Of a stretch of DNA of 51,805 bases, positions 19,461 through 27,145 are shown one piece after another. The DNA comes from JAKQHY01 sp034429475 (lineage in GTDB: Bacteria; Chloroflexota; Anaerolineae; B4-G1; SLSP01), in the NCBI GenBank assembly GCA_034429475.1, contig DAOUGD010000023.1:1-51805 (forward strand), given 5' to 3'. Made by a program: the position numbers and the translations under genes. How positions within the stretch are numbered: position 1 is the first letter of the stretch; each line of letters opens with the position of its first letter. The notes beneath the pieces are model-generated. The model was not told where the DNA came from. It saw only the letters and a program-made list of their open reading frames with translations, and did not search any database.

Positions 19461-22400
19461 CTATTCCCCTATCGTCAGCAGCCGCCCGTCGCTGCGACCG
19501 AAGACCTCCGGGAAGTAGAACTCCTTCGCCACGGTGGGCATGACGTGGTAATCGCCGGGCAGCGTGGCGCGGAAGGTGTAGCTGTACTCGTATGTCCCCG
19601 CCGCCAGATACTCGGCGAAGAGCACCACCTTCTCGTCGCGCAACTCGCTGCGGCTGTACCAGTTCCACCACCACCAGTAGCGGGAGCGAGAGCCGGTCCC
19701 GCGCAGCGTCGGGTCCATCGCCAGCAGGCTCGTCGTCGCCAGGCCCGTGTCAATCGCCTCGCCGCCCGCCGGGAGCGGGTCCTCGACCACCAGGTAGTAG
19801 CGGTCGTGGGGGACGATAATCGTCAGGTCTACCCGGATCACGTCCCCCAGCGCCACTTCCCGCACATCCGGGCACGCCATTTGCGATTCGCTATTCGCAA
19901 TTTTCTCTGCCACACACGCCGCCAGCGAGTACCGCCGCTGCACGATGATCCCCCGATCTGCCGGCTCCACCTTGTCCACCGGCTGGTAGACTTCGAGGTG
20001 CGCCGTATAGTAGAGACGGCCCGGCCCGGCAGTGCGCGCGATGGTGAGCGCGTTGGTCACGTCCGCCCGCAGTTCGGCGATGGGGATGACCTTCTTGACG
20101 CTCTCGCGGATCGTCTCACGGGTGGCCGTCCCACGCCCCTGCTCGCCGTCGTTGAGGTAGAACGCGAACTCATAGTTAGCGTCAAGCTCGCCGGTCTCCA
20201 CCATCCAGTCGGTGAGCGCGATCAGCGACCACGCCGTCTCCTGCGTCGTCTCCCAGATGCCGGCCCGCCGGGCCACCATCAGCCAGCGGACGACGTTGGG
20301 GATGAGCGCGTTGCCAGGGTCGAGCTTCGTCAACGTGTCCAGAATGATCGCGGTAGAGCGGGTGTCGGTGTTCATCGCCCACCAGTCGTAGTTGGACTCT
20401 TCCCAGTGCGCGCCCGTCGCGCTGAGGATGGCGGCGTTGTTGAAGTCGGAGAGCAGCGTATCCAGGCGGGCGTCGTTAGCGTCGTAAAGCCAGAGCGCCT
20501 GCGCCAGGTAGCCGCGCGCGTAGGTGCTGAGCTTGTCGCGGTTCTCGAACAGTTCGTCCAGTGTGGCGCGCGGCGCTTCGCCGGCCTCCGCCAGCACGTA
20601 GAGCAGCCACGCTTGCCGGTTGGCGTTGCGGTAATGCTTGTACTCTGCCACCGGCACGAGCTGCTGCTGCAAGTAGGCGACGCCGCTTTTCAGCACGTCT
20701 GACTTGATCTCCCACCCCGCCTGCTGCGCCTTGAGCATCGCAAAGACCACGTAGGCGCTGACGTAAGGGCTGCTATACCAATCCCACCCCTCGCGGCGCG
20801 GCCACCAGCCCCAGCCGCCGTCGGGATTCTGCTGCAAATAGAGCTTGCTCAGACCCTCGTCAATCAAGCCGGGCAGTTTTTCCGCCAGTTCGGGATTCTG
20901 AATCCCCAGCGACTTGAGCGCGTTGTACGTCAACACGTTGGGCAGGAAACGGCTCACGGTTTGCTCGGTACACTCGTACTCGTAATGCTCCAGGTACTTG
21001 AGACCGTCTTGCATCCCGGCGGCCAGGCTCGGGTCGAGCTGCACGGTGAGCGAACCGCGCCGGTCGTCAAAGTCCGGCGGCAGGGCGACGCCCTCCGTCA
21101 CCGCGCCCTCCTCGATGAGCTGCCCCGCCGTCCCCACAATGTCGGGCGTGGTGTAGCGGAAGACCAGCAGCGAGCCATCCGGCCCGGTGGTGAGACGTGG
21201 CTTGCTGGCGTCGCTGAGCTCGCCGGCGACCGCCGCGAAGATCAACTGTGCGTTTGCCACATCATCCACCGTGACCCACCACGTCACCTTGCGCTCGCTG
21301 CGCGCCGGAATCGTGACGGTCTGGCGCGGCGGCGTCTCCGTGCTGACGCCCACGCCCTCGGTGCTGAGGGTCACTTCGACGTTAAGATCGCCGTCGGTGT
21401 TGTTGCTGACGTTGGCCGCGAGCTGCGCCCGGTCGTCCACCACGAAGAAGCGCGGCGCGACAGGGCGGATAAGCAGCGGCTTGGTGGCGACCAGGTCCGC
21501 CGTTCCCTCGCCCACGAAAGTCTGCGCATTATGCCCGACGGCCCGCAGCGCCCACGTCGTGAGGTTATCCGGCAGCTTGAAGACGAAGCTGGCGCGGCCC
21601 TGCCCGTCGGTGACGACGCGCGGCGACCAGAAGGCCGTGTCTGCAAATTCCTCGCGGATTTCCACCCCGGCCGGCGGCGCGACGCTTTCGGCGCGGCCGC
21701 CATCCGCTTCTGCCTGCTTTTCTACCATCATCATCGGCGAGGCCGTCGCCTGCACACCCGGCGCTGCCGGCGGTGCGGCGAAGGACTCCTCCGCCTCCGC
21801 CACATAGCCCACAGCGATCTGCGCATTCTGATGCAAAGACAAATCCAGATCTTCCGCCAGTTCTTTGAGATAGCGGTTGACCGACACACTCAACGCGCTG
21901 GCCGTGGTCACCTGCAACGACCGCCGCGCGTAGAAGCCCTGCACGATGTCGCTAGTGCGCGGCATCAGGCTAAGCACGGCCTTGTCCACCACGTCCAGCG
22001 AAAGCTCCACGTCCGCCGCCGGTTCCCCGTTGGGCAGCGTCGCGCGGAGCGTGTACTGCACCTCATCGCCCGGCTGCGCCTGCGGCAGATCAGTTTCTAG
22101 TTGCAAGTTCAAAGTTACCGGTTGCACTTCAACGTCCAATGGCAGTAATCCCATCTTGAAGTCCGCCAGCGCTCCCCCTCTCCCACTCTCCCCCTCTCCT
22201 TGTCCCCGGCCCTTCACCAGCACCACCGAGACGTAGATATTCGGGATGTCGCCCTGGGTGATCGGCAGGCGGTAGACGGCGCTGTTGGATTCCAGGTGCA
22301 CCACCTCGTGGCGGCGGACGCCCTCACGCTCGACGGTGATGAGCGCGTAGTGCGGCCCCTCGAAGGGCGACGGGATGAGGATTTCGGCAGTCTCGCCGAC

Positions 22401-25400
22401 TTTGTAGCTCGTCTTGTCGCTGATGAGGGTGATGCGGTCGTTATTCTCGCGCCGCCAGGAGACCTGATCCTTGCCCGCCACCCAGATGAAGATGGACGAG
22501 CGGATCGCCTCCGTCTCCGGCGTCGGCTCGGCGGGCATGGCGACGATGTGGTACGAGCCGCCCTGCGCAGGAATGAACGTGGCGACGGCCTCGCCCCGGT
22601 CGTCGGTCGTCACCGTTAGGGTGTTTTCCAGCGTTTCCTCCGTCTCCCACCGCCAGTACCCGCCGCCGAACTCATTTTCCATAAATGTGTTGATCCACTC
22701 GCGGCGGTACAATTCTACTTTGATGACCTTGCCCGCCAGTCGGTTGCCCGCCCAATCCACCGCCACCAGGTCAATGGGACTCTCGTCCCCGGCCTCGCCG
22801 ACGTACTGCTGCGGGCTAAGGCCAATGTAGTACGGCCCCGGATGGACGATGACGGACGCGCGCCCGGAAATCGGCTGGTTGTCCGGTCCGGTCGCCGTTG
22901 CCTCCAACGTGATGCGGGAGGCGGGGAAGCGGGTGGAGAGGGCTGAGTCCTGAGTGCTGAGTGCTGGGTCCTCGCTATCCGTAATTCGTAATTCGTCATT
23001 CGTAAGGGCGTCTTGCAATTCCTTGCCGTTCAGCGTGAGAGCCAGCTCGCCGTTGCCGTCAGTCGTCCCGCTGCCGCTGAGAATGGGTTCGGGGGAGGAG
23101 GGCGGCGTCCACCACCAGCAGCCTCGGCAGGAGAACGGATCGTCTACGTCATCGAAGCTGTAGCGCCCGCCCCAGGGGACGGAGAACCTGTAGGTTTCGG
23201 CCAGCACGTTCCACTGGACGGCGGTGTTCGCCAGCGGGCCGCCGAAGTAGTAGGCCGCCGCGATGGTCGCCGGCACGTCCGCGCCGCGCTGCACCTCCGC
23301 CGCGTCCGTCGTCACCGTCACCTCGAACTCCGGCGCGCGGTAGGCCGCCACCAGGAAGTCCTGCTGGTGATACTGGTCGCCGAACTCCAACGTGATGAAA
23401 TACGCCCCCAGACTGGCGCCCGCGCCCAGCGTCACGGAACCGTCAAACGTCCCCACCCCGCTCAAGGGGAGTGTCTCGCGGTAGATTTCCTCGTAGGCCG
23501 CGTCGCGGATGCTAACCACGACGTTACGCTCGCCCGGCAGTCTGAACGTCACGTCGTCTTCGGCGCGCAGCACGCCCTTGAAATTCACCGTCTGGCCGGG
23601 GCGATAGATGGTGCGGTCGGTGTAGATGTAGACGCGATAATCCTGCGCATACACGCCGCCGCCCATACCGAAATCCCACGGACCGATCCCGCGCCCCCAC
23701 CCCTCCGCCACGGCGGCAAAGGGCGCGTCGCTGACCACGATGAGGTTGTTGCGGTATTCCGGCAGCGCCAGCCGCGCGATCCCGTCGGCGTCGGTCGTCG
23801 CCGTCCCCAACGCGCCGTCGTAATGGCTGAAGTTGAGCGCGAGGTTGGCGACGGGCGCGCCGCTGCTCAGATCGGTCGCCCAGACCACGGCCTCCTTCGG
23901 CCCCGACTTGAGCGTGAGGTTGAGATTCGAGACCACCAGGACGTGGAACTGGCTGCGGGCGTACTCCTCTTTAATCTCCGGCGCGGTAACTTTGAGGAAA
24001 TACACGCCCGGCTCCAGCGCCCCGCCCGACTCGGTGAGGTTGAGCGCCGTGTACTGTTGCTTGTTCAGCGGGCTTTCGAGGGCCTGCCGCCACTCGCGCA
24101 ACAATTCCGCGCCGTCGGGTAGCTTCTCCCGCCAGTCCCAATAGTGACCAGTGATGGCCGAAACCGGCACGGAGTACAACGCCAACTCCAGCCGGGTGAG
24201 GTTGACGTATCCTACAACGAGCTGCGCCGGGAGCGCGGCGTCATACGTCCCCACCATGTCCGGCACGCGCAGTTGATAGCTCGGATCCAGCGGCGCGGTG
24301 CGGAACTTGACGGTGCGGCCTCTGGGGATGGTGTTGCCATAGGGGTCGGCGATGCCGTCGGTGATGACGACTTCGTACTCGCTGGACGGCTGCGCGCCGA
24401 AGTACAGCGTGAAGGTGTTGTCGTACTCGGAGAAGTACGTGTACACCTGCGTCGGCGACAACGGCGGCGTCATCGTGAGGTTGGGCATCACCGTGTCGGG
24501 GTTGATGCGCGTGTTGAAGCGAATCTGGAACGCGGTGTGCGGCGGCGCGTTGCGCTCCAGGTTCTCCGGGTACGTCGAGACAATCTCCGGCAGCGGGACG
24601 GTCGTGAATTCCCATGCGAACGGCTCCCGCATCCCCTCGCCGCCCGCCGCCGACGTGACGCCAGTATCCACCCGCAGGCTGTACTTCGTGTTGAAGTCCA
24701 GCGCCTTCGTCGGTGTGAACGTCACCGTCTGGCCGTTGAGCGCAAACTCCCCGCTCTCATTGGGCGACAGCAGCCCCGCGCCCGTCATCGTAAACGCCCG
24801 CTTGAACGAGTCCAAATCCACCGGCTGGTTGAACTGCACCGTGACGGCGGTATTGATGTCCACCAGCGTCTCCTGATTGCGCGGGCTGACCCAGGTGACT
24901 TGCGGCGGGATCGTCGTAAAAGTCCAGGTGTAGTCCTCCGCCAGCACCGCGCCGCCGATGTCCGTCAGCCCGGCGACGACAGTCGCGCGGTACGGGATGC
25001 CGCCGGAAAACGCCGTCTCCGGCTTAAAGACGTAGATCGAGGTGTTGAGCCACTCGCCCTTCCCTGCCACCGGCGGATCAAACGCGAGCGGCTGCGGCAG
25101 CCCCTCCATCTGCTTGAGCGAGGTCAGGGGGACGACGGGCCGGTTGAAGATGACCGTGATCGCGGCGTCCGTTTCCACATCCACCGTGTCGGGGTTGGGG
25201 ATGACCTGCGCGACTTCAAGGTAGCCGGCCGTCGCAAAGCGGAAGGTGAGTGGCTCGCGCAGCGGCTCGCCGGTTTCGGCGGCGGCGTCCTGCGTGAGGA
25301 TCACATCGTAGACGGTCTCGCGCGCCAGGGCTTCGGCCGGCTGGAAACGCAACGTGCGCGCGTCCGCCCAGGAGAGATCGCCCTTCACGGCGGTCTCCTG

Positions 25401-25724
25401 CCCGGCGACGACTACTTTGAACGCTTTCGCCACGGCGCCCGTGTCCATTGGCTTATCGAACACAATCTCAATCGCGCCATCGGGCGTCAGCGATTCGCCG
25501 CGCTGCGGGCTGCGCTGCACCACCACCGGCGCGAGCATCCCCGCCGGCACCGGCGTGTAAGCCACCACCGGCTTGGGCGGCAAGGGCGTACCCGTCGGAC
25601 GCGGCGTGCTCGTTAGCGCGGGCGTCGGCGTGGATGTGGGTGTACCGGTCGGCGACAGGCTGCACGCCAACGCCAACAGAATCAAACCAGACAAAACAGA
25701 CCACAGAATTTTATTGCGAGACAT
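19461..25724 (-). CDS. Alpha-2-macroglobulin family lipoprotein with thioester
   Basis: Encodes 2087 residues. The N-terminus is a lipoprotein signal with lipobox LALAC (Cys21) and a Thr/Pro-rich spacer (about 25-60), so the protein is expected on the outer face of the membrane. Four Big_5-like Ig domains (about 65-475) precede the macroglobulin MG domains, a bait-like region and an A2M core containing PDNLTTWALRAVGHN. The thioester motif CTEQ is intact (Cys1585, Gln1588) and is followed by the alpha/alpha toroid and a receptor-binding-like C-terminus. Bacterial macroglobulins trap attacking proteases by covalent linkage. The next gene downstream encodes a giant subtilase, so self-protection is one possible role. 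Four short low-complexity stretches encoded by heptamer arrays interrupt the protein (near residues 907-928, 1172-1185, 1199-1210 and 1940-1949). No pbpC-type partner, often paired in Proteobacteria, is present. Confidence 0.95.
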   Translation of the reverse strand: MSRNKILWSVLSGLILLALACSLSPTGTPTSTPTPALTSTPRPTGTPLPPKPVVAYTPVPAGMLAPVVVQRSPQRGESLTPDGAIEIVFDKPMDTGAVAKAFKVVVAGQETAVKGDLSWADARTLRFQPAEALARETVYDVILTQDAAAETGEPLREPLTFRFATAGYLEVAQVIPNPDTVDVETDAAITVIFNRPVVPLTSLKQMEGLPQPLAFDPPVAGKGEWLNTSIYVFKPETAFSGGIPYRATVVAGLTDIGGAVLAEDYTWTFTTIPPQVTWVSPRNQETLVDINTAVTVQFNQPVDLDSFKRAFTMTGAGLLSPNESGEFALNGQTVTFTPTKALDFNTKYSLRVDTGVTSAAGGEGMREPFAWEFTTVPLPEIVSTYPENLERNAPPHTAFQIRFNTRINPDTVMPNLTMTPPLSPTQVYTYFSEYDNTFTLYFGAQPSSEYEVVITDGIADPYGNTIPRGRTVKFRTAPLDPSYQLRVPDMVGTYDAALPAQLVVGYVNLTRLELALYSVPVSAITGHYWDWREKLPDGAELLREWRQALESPLNKQQYTALNLTESGGALEPGVYFLKVTAPEIKEEYARSQFHVLVVSNLNLTLKSGPKEAVVWATDLSSGAPVANLALNFSHYDGALGTATTDADGIARLALPEYRNNLIVVSDAPFAAVAEGWGRGIGPWDFGMGGGVYAQDYRVYIYTDRTIYRPGQTVNFKGVLRAEDDVTFRLPGERNVVVSIRDAAYEEIYRETLPLSGVGTFDGSVTLGAGASLGAYFITLEFGDQYHQQDFLVAAYRAPEFEVTVTTDAAEVQRGADVPATIAAAYYFGGPLANTAVQWNVLAETYRFSVPWGGRYSFDDVDDPFSCRGCWWWTPPSSPEPILSGSGTTDGNGELALTLNGKELQDALTNDELRITDSEDPALSTQDSALSTRFPASRITLEATATGPDNQPISGRASVIVHPGPYYIGLSPQQYVGEAGDESPIDLVAVDWAGNRLAGKVIKVELYRREWINTFMENEFGGGYWRWETEETLENTLTVTTDDRGEAVATFIPAQGGSYHIVAMPAEPTPETEAIRSSIFIWVAGKDQVSWRRENNDRITLISDKTSYKVGETAEILIPSPFEGPHYALITVEREGVRRHEVVHLESNSAVYRLPITQGDIPNIYVSVVLVKGRGQGEGESGRGGALADFKMGLLPLDVEVQPVTLNLQLETDLPQAQPGDEVQYTLRATLPNGEPAADVELSLDVVDKAVLSLMPRTSDIVQGFYARRSLQVTTASALSVSVNRYLKELAEDLDLSLHQNAQIAVGYVAEAEESFAAPPAAPGVQATASPMMMVEKQAEADGGRAESVAPPAGVEIREEFADTAFWSPRVVTDGQGRASFVFKLPDNLTTWALRAVGHNAQTFVGEGTADLVATKPLLIRPVAPRFFVVDDRAQLAANVSNNTDGDLNVEVTLSTEGVGVSTETPPRQTVTIPARSERKVTWWVTVDDVANAQLIFAAVAGELSDASKPRLTTGPDGSLLVFRYTTPDIVGTAGQLIEEGAVTEGVALPPDFDDRRGSLTVQLDPSLAAGMQDGLKYLEHYEYECTEQTVSRFLPNVLTYNALKSLGIQNPELAEKLPGLIDEGLSKLYLQQNPDGGWGWWPRREGWDWYSSPYVSAYVVFAMLKAQQAGWEIKSDVLKSGVAYLQQQLVPVAEYKHYRNANRQAWLLYVLAEAGEAPRATLDELFENRDKLSTYARGYLAQALWLYDANDARLDTLLSDFNNAAILSATGAHWEESNYDWWAMNTDTRSTAIILDTLTKLDPGNALIPNVVRWLMVARRAGIWETTQETAWSLIALTDWMVETGELDANYEFAFYLNDGEQGRGTATRETIRESVKKVIPIAELRADVTNALTIARTAGPGRLYYTAHLEVYQPVDKVEPADRGIIVQRRYSLAACVAEKIANSESQMACPDVREVALGDVIRVDLTIIVPHDRYYLVVEDPLPAGGEAIDTGLATTSLLAMDPTLRGTGSRSRYWWWWNWYSRSELRDEKVVLFAEYLAAGTYEYSYTFRATLPGDYHVMPTVAKEFYFPEVFGRSDGRLLTIGE
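19879..19905. repeat. Short heptamer array inside the macroglobulin coding region
   Basis: Minus-strand units attgcga, atagcga, atcgcaa encode IANSESQM within an otherwise conserved C-terminal part. The same unit type occurs between genes elsewhere in the window, for example at 37446-37516. Confidence 0.55.
22094..22210. repeat. Two low-complexity heptamer-like tracts inside the macroglobulin coding region
   Basis: 22094-22128 shows agttgca, agttcaa, agttacc, ggttgca in register. 22172-22210 is a CT-rich tract of similar period that encodes a Gly/Glu/Arg-rich linker (GRGQGEGESGRGG). Both keep the reading frame open. Confidence 0.45.
22940..23006. repeat. In-frame double heptamer array inside the macroglobulin coding region
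   Basis: On the minus strand, acgaatg, acgaatt, acgaatt, acggata is followed by acccagc, actcagc, actcagg, actcagc. It encodes the odd segment TNDELRITDSEDPALSTQDS and a few residues more, between two recognisable macroglobulin domain parts (about residues 907-928). This looks like intergenic repeat DNA captured in a coding sequence. Confidence 0.7.
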
Positions 25725-25761
25725 AGCCCCTCCCTTAAAACAGTCTTGCAGTCCTTAGTCT

Positions 25762-25851
25762 CAGTAGATGAAAAGTCTATTCGTAGTAACCACTTCAGTG
25801 GTTCTTTTGACGACTAAAGTCGTTACTACGAGCCTAAATTTTCATCTACTG
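25762..25851. repeat. Cloverleaf-like palindromic element upstream of the macroglobulin gene
   Basis: Outer 13-bp arms 25762-25774 and 25839-25851 enclose a second stem (25782-25790 with 25822-25830). Inside are two small hairpins with 2-nt loops: aaccact/agtggtt (25789-25804) and acgact/agtcgt (25810-25823). The whole can fold as a four-way junction, like REP doublets or small MITEs. A TTGACA lies at its right edge on the minus strand (25855-25850) and could serve as a -35 box, but no well-placed -10 was found. Confidence 0.75.
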
Positions 25852-25893
25852 TCAAATTTCGTGTTAAATCAATCAAGTGCGTTGCACCTAAAT

Positions 25894-26649
25894 CTAACAT
25901 CCTTTGAGGGCGAACACCACCACGCCGCACTCCGTCTCTGCATCGAATTGCGCGGCCACTTCGCCCCCCAATTTGGCAACGATATAGTCAGCGAGAATCA
26001 GGGTGGGCCAGCGTTCCAGGGCATCTTTCGCCGGGGATGACAACACCGCGGGGACATCCGGCGGCGTCAGCGTGCCTGCGTCCGACTGGTTGCGCAGCCA
26101 GAAGCCTACCTGCCCGTTGTTCAACGGCATCCCGCCAACGTCCACATGCAGACGAGGGTGCTGCCGGGGAAACCGCAAGGCAGTGCTCAACACTTTCACC
26201 CAGACCTGCTCAATCAAGAATTCCGTTCCCAGGGCGGAAGGCCACGCTGTGGGCGTCACCGTCTCCAGATTCAGCCCGGCGGTGACATTTTCCAACCGCC
26301 GCAACGCCCCGGCAAACAGCGCGCCCATGTCCAACGGCTTCAACTCCAAAGTCTCCGACGCGGTAGTACACAGGGGCAACATCTCTTCCACCATCTGGGT
26401 GGTCAGGCGACCACGCTGGGCGATCACCCCCAGGTCGCGGCGCACTTCTTCGTCCATGTCGTCGCCATAGACTTCCAGCAAAAATTCCGAATAACCCACA
26501 ATCAACCCTAGCGGCTGCTTCAAATCGTGGCCCACGATGCCCAAATAGGTGTGCAGCGTATCCTGAGCAGCATTGAGCGCGGCGACTTGTCGCCGCAGTG
26601 CGGTCAGTTCGGCCAAAAGTTCTGCATAAGATGGTGCGTTGTCTCCCAT
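25894..26649 (-). CDS. Histidine-kinase-like protein with HisKA domain and degenerate ATPase domain
   Basis: Encodes 251 residues; the start has GGAAGGAG 5 nt upstream. A short N-terminal coiled segment (about 8-32) leads into a HisKA dimerisation helix with H-box GIVGHDLKQPLG (His41). The C-terminal half is laid out like a HATPase_c domain (N-box-like VWVKVLSTALRF, a final LGGEV..Q.D...GVVVFALKG), but the N-box Asn and the Gly-rich G1 motif are not evident, so ATP binding is doubtful. No sensor domain, membrane segment or response regulator is adjacent. It might be a phosphotransfer or scaffold protein, or a decaying kinase. Last gene of a leftward run after the DUF4258-like gene. Confidence 0.85.
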   Translation of the reverse strand: MGDNAPSYAELLAELTALRRQVAALNAAQDTLHTYLGIVGHDLKQPLGLIVGYSEFLLEVYGDDMDEEVRRDLGVIAQRGRLTTQMVEEMLPLCTTASETLELKPLDMGALFAGALRRLENVTAGLNLETVTPTAWPSALGTEFLIEQVWVKVLSTALRFPRQHPRLHVDVGGMPLNNGQVGFWLRNQSDAGTLTPPDVPAVLSSPAKDALERWPTLILADYIVAKLGGEVAAQFDAETECGVVVFALKGC

Positions 26650-26704
26650 AGGTACTCCTTCCTAAGACGTTAAGTGAAATCCAAAAGTTCCCCGCATCCC
26701 CCGC

Positions 26705-27013
26705 TCACGCCAGTCCTCCCCGGTTCACGGCAGTGAGCCAATGGGGGCGGTTGGGGATGTAGACGGTGACGGCCACCAGCTCGTCAGAGCCGTAGTCGCA
26801 CACCACGTGAACCAGCGTCTCTGCGTCGCGCACCGGGCCAACGATCAACACCCGTTGGCGCTCCGGATACTGCTCGATGATCTCGCCATTGAACACCGCG
26901 TAGAGGATGTCCTCCGCGCGCAGCCCTTCCTTGTGCGCCTCGCGCAGCGCGTGCTCCGAGAGCCGGAAATGCTCCCGCAGTGACAACAGGTCTTCGGTAT
27001 CTGAAATATCCAT
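26705..27013 (-). CDS. DUF4258-like small protein
   Basis: Encodes 102 residues. The core HFRLSEHALREAHKEGL, AEDILYAVFNGEIIEQYPERQR, then VGPV.DAETLVHVVCDY and a C-terminal VTVYIPNRPHW matches the pattern of the DUF4258 family, whose members are often found beside small zinc-finger/HTH antitoxin-like genes. No such partner is next to it here, so a toxin role is not supported by context. An 8-bp tandem repeat lies directly upstream of the ATG, and no strong ribosome site is visible. Confidence 0.85.
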   Translation of the reverse strand: MDISDTEDLLSLREHFRLSEHALREAHKEGLRAEDILYAVFNGEIIEQYPERQRVLIVGPVRDAETLVHVVCDYGSDELVAVTVYIPNRPHWLTAVNRGGLA

Positions 27014-27021
27014 AGTCAGAA

Positions 27022-27085
27022 ATCGGCGGATCGGCGGATCGGCGGATCGGCGGATCAGCGAATCGGCGAGAAAGCGAGAAAGCGG
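27022..27085. repeat. Eight-copy 8-bp tandem repeat
   Basis: Four exact copies of atcggcgg (27022-27053) are followed by atcagcga, atcggcga, gaaagcga and gaaagcgg. It occupies the space just upstream of the DUF4258-like gene, where a ribosome site and promoter would be expected, so copy number could alter expression. Confidence 0.85.
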
Positions 27086-27096
27086 GTGGGCGAACC

Positions 27097-27145
27097 GCCA
27101 CTCCTAACTCCTAACTCGCCACTCCTAACTCAGTCCTCAGCACTA
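27097..27145. repeat. Heptamer array between the ASKHA gene and the DUF4258-like gene
   Basis: Plus-strand units gccactc, ctaactc, ctaactc, gccactc, ctaactc, agtcctc, agcacta run up to the stop codon of the ASKHA gene. Same family as the arrays at 29.1, 37.4, 39.7 and 48.4 kb. Confidence 0.7.

Noticed and set aside
24144..25616. 490-codon plus-strand open frame opposite the macroglobulin
   Set aside because: Arg/His-rich shadow frame without a ribosome site; the minus strand codes for clear Ig-like domains.
27022..27085. CRISPR array
   Set aside because: Repeat units are 8 bp with no spacers.
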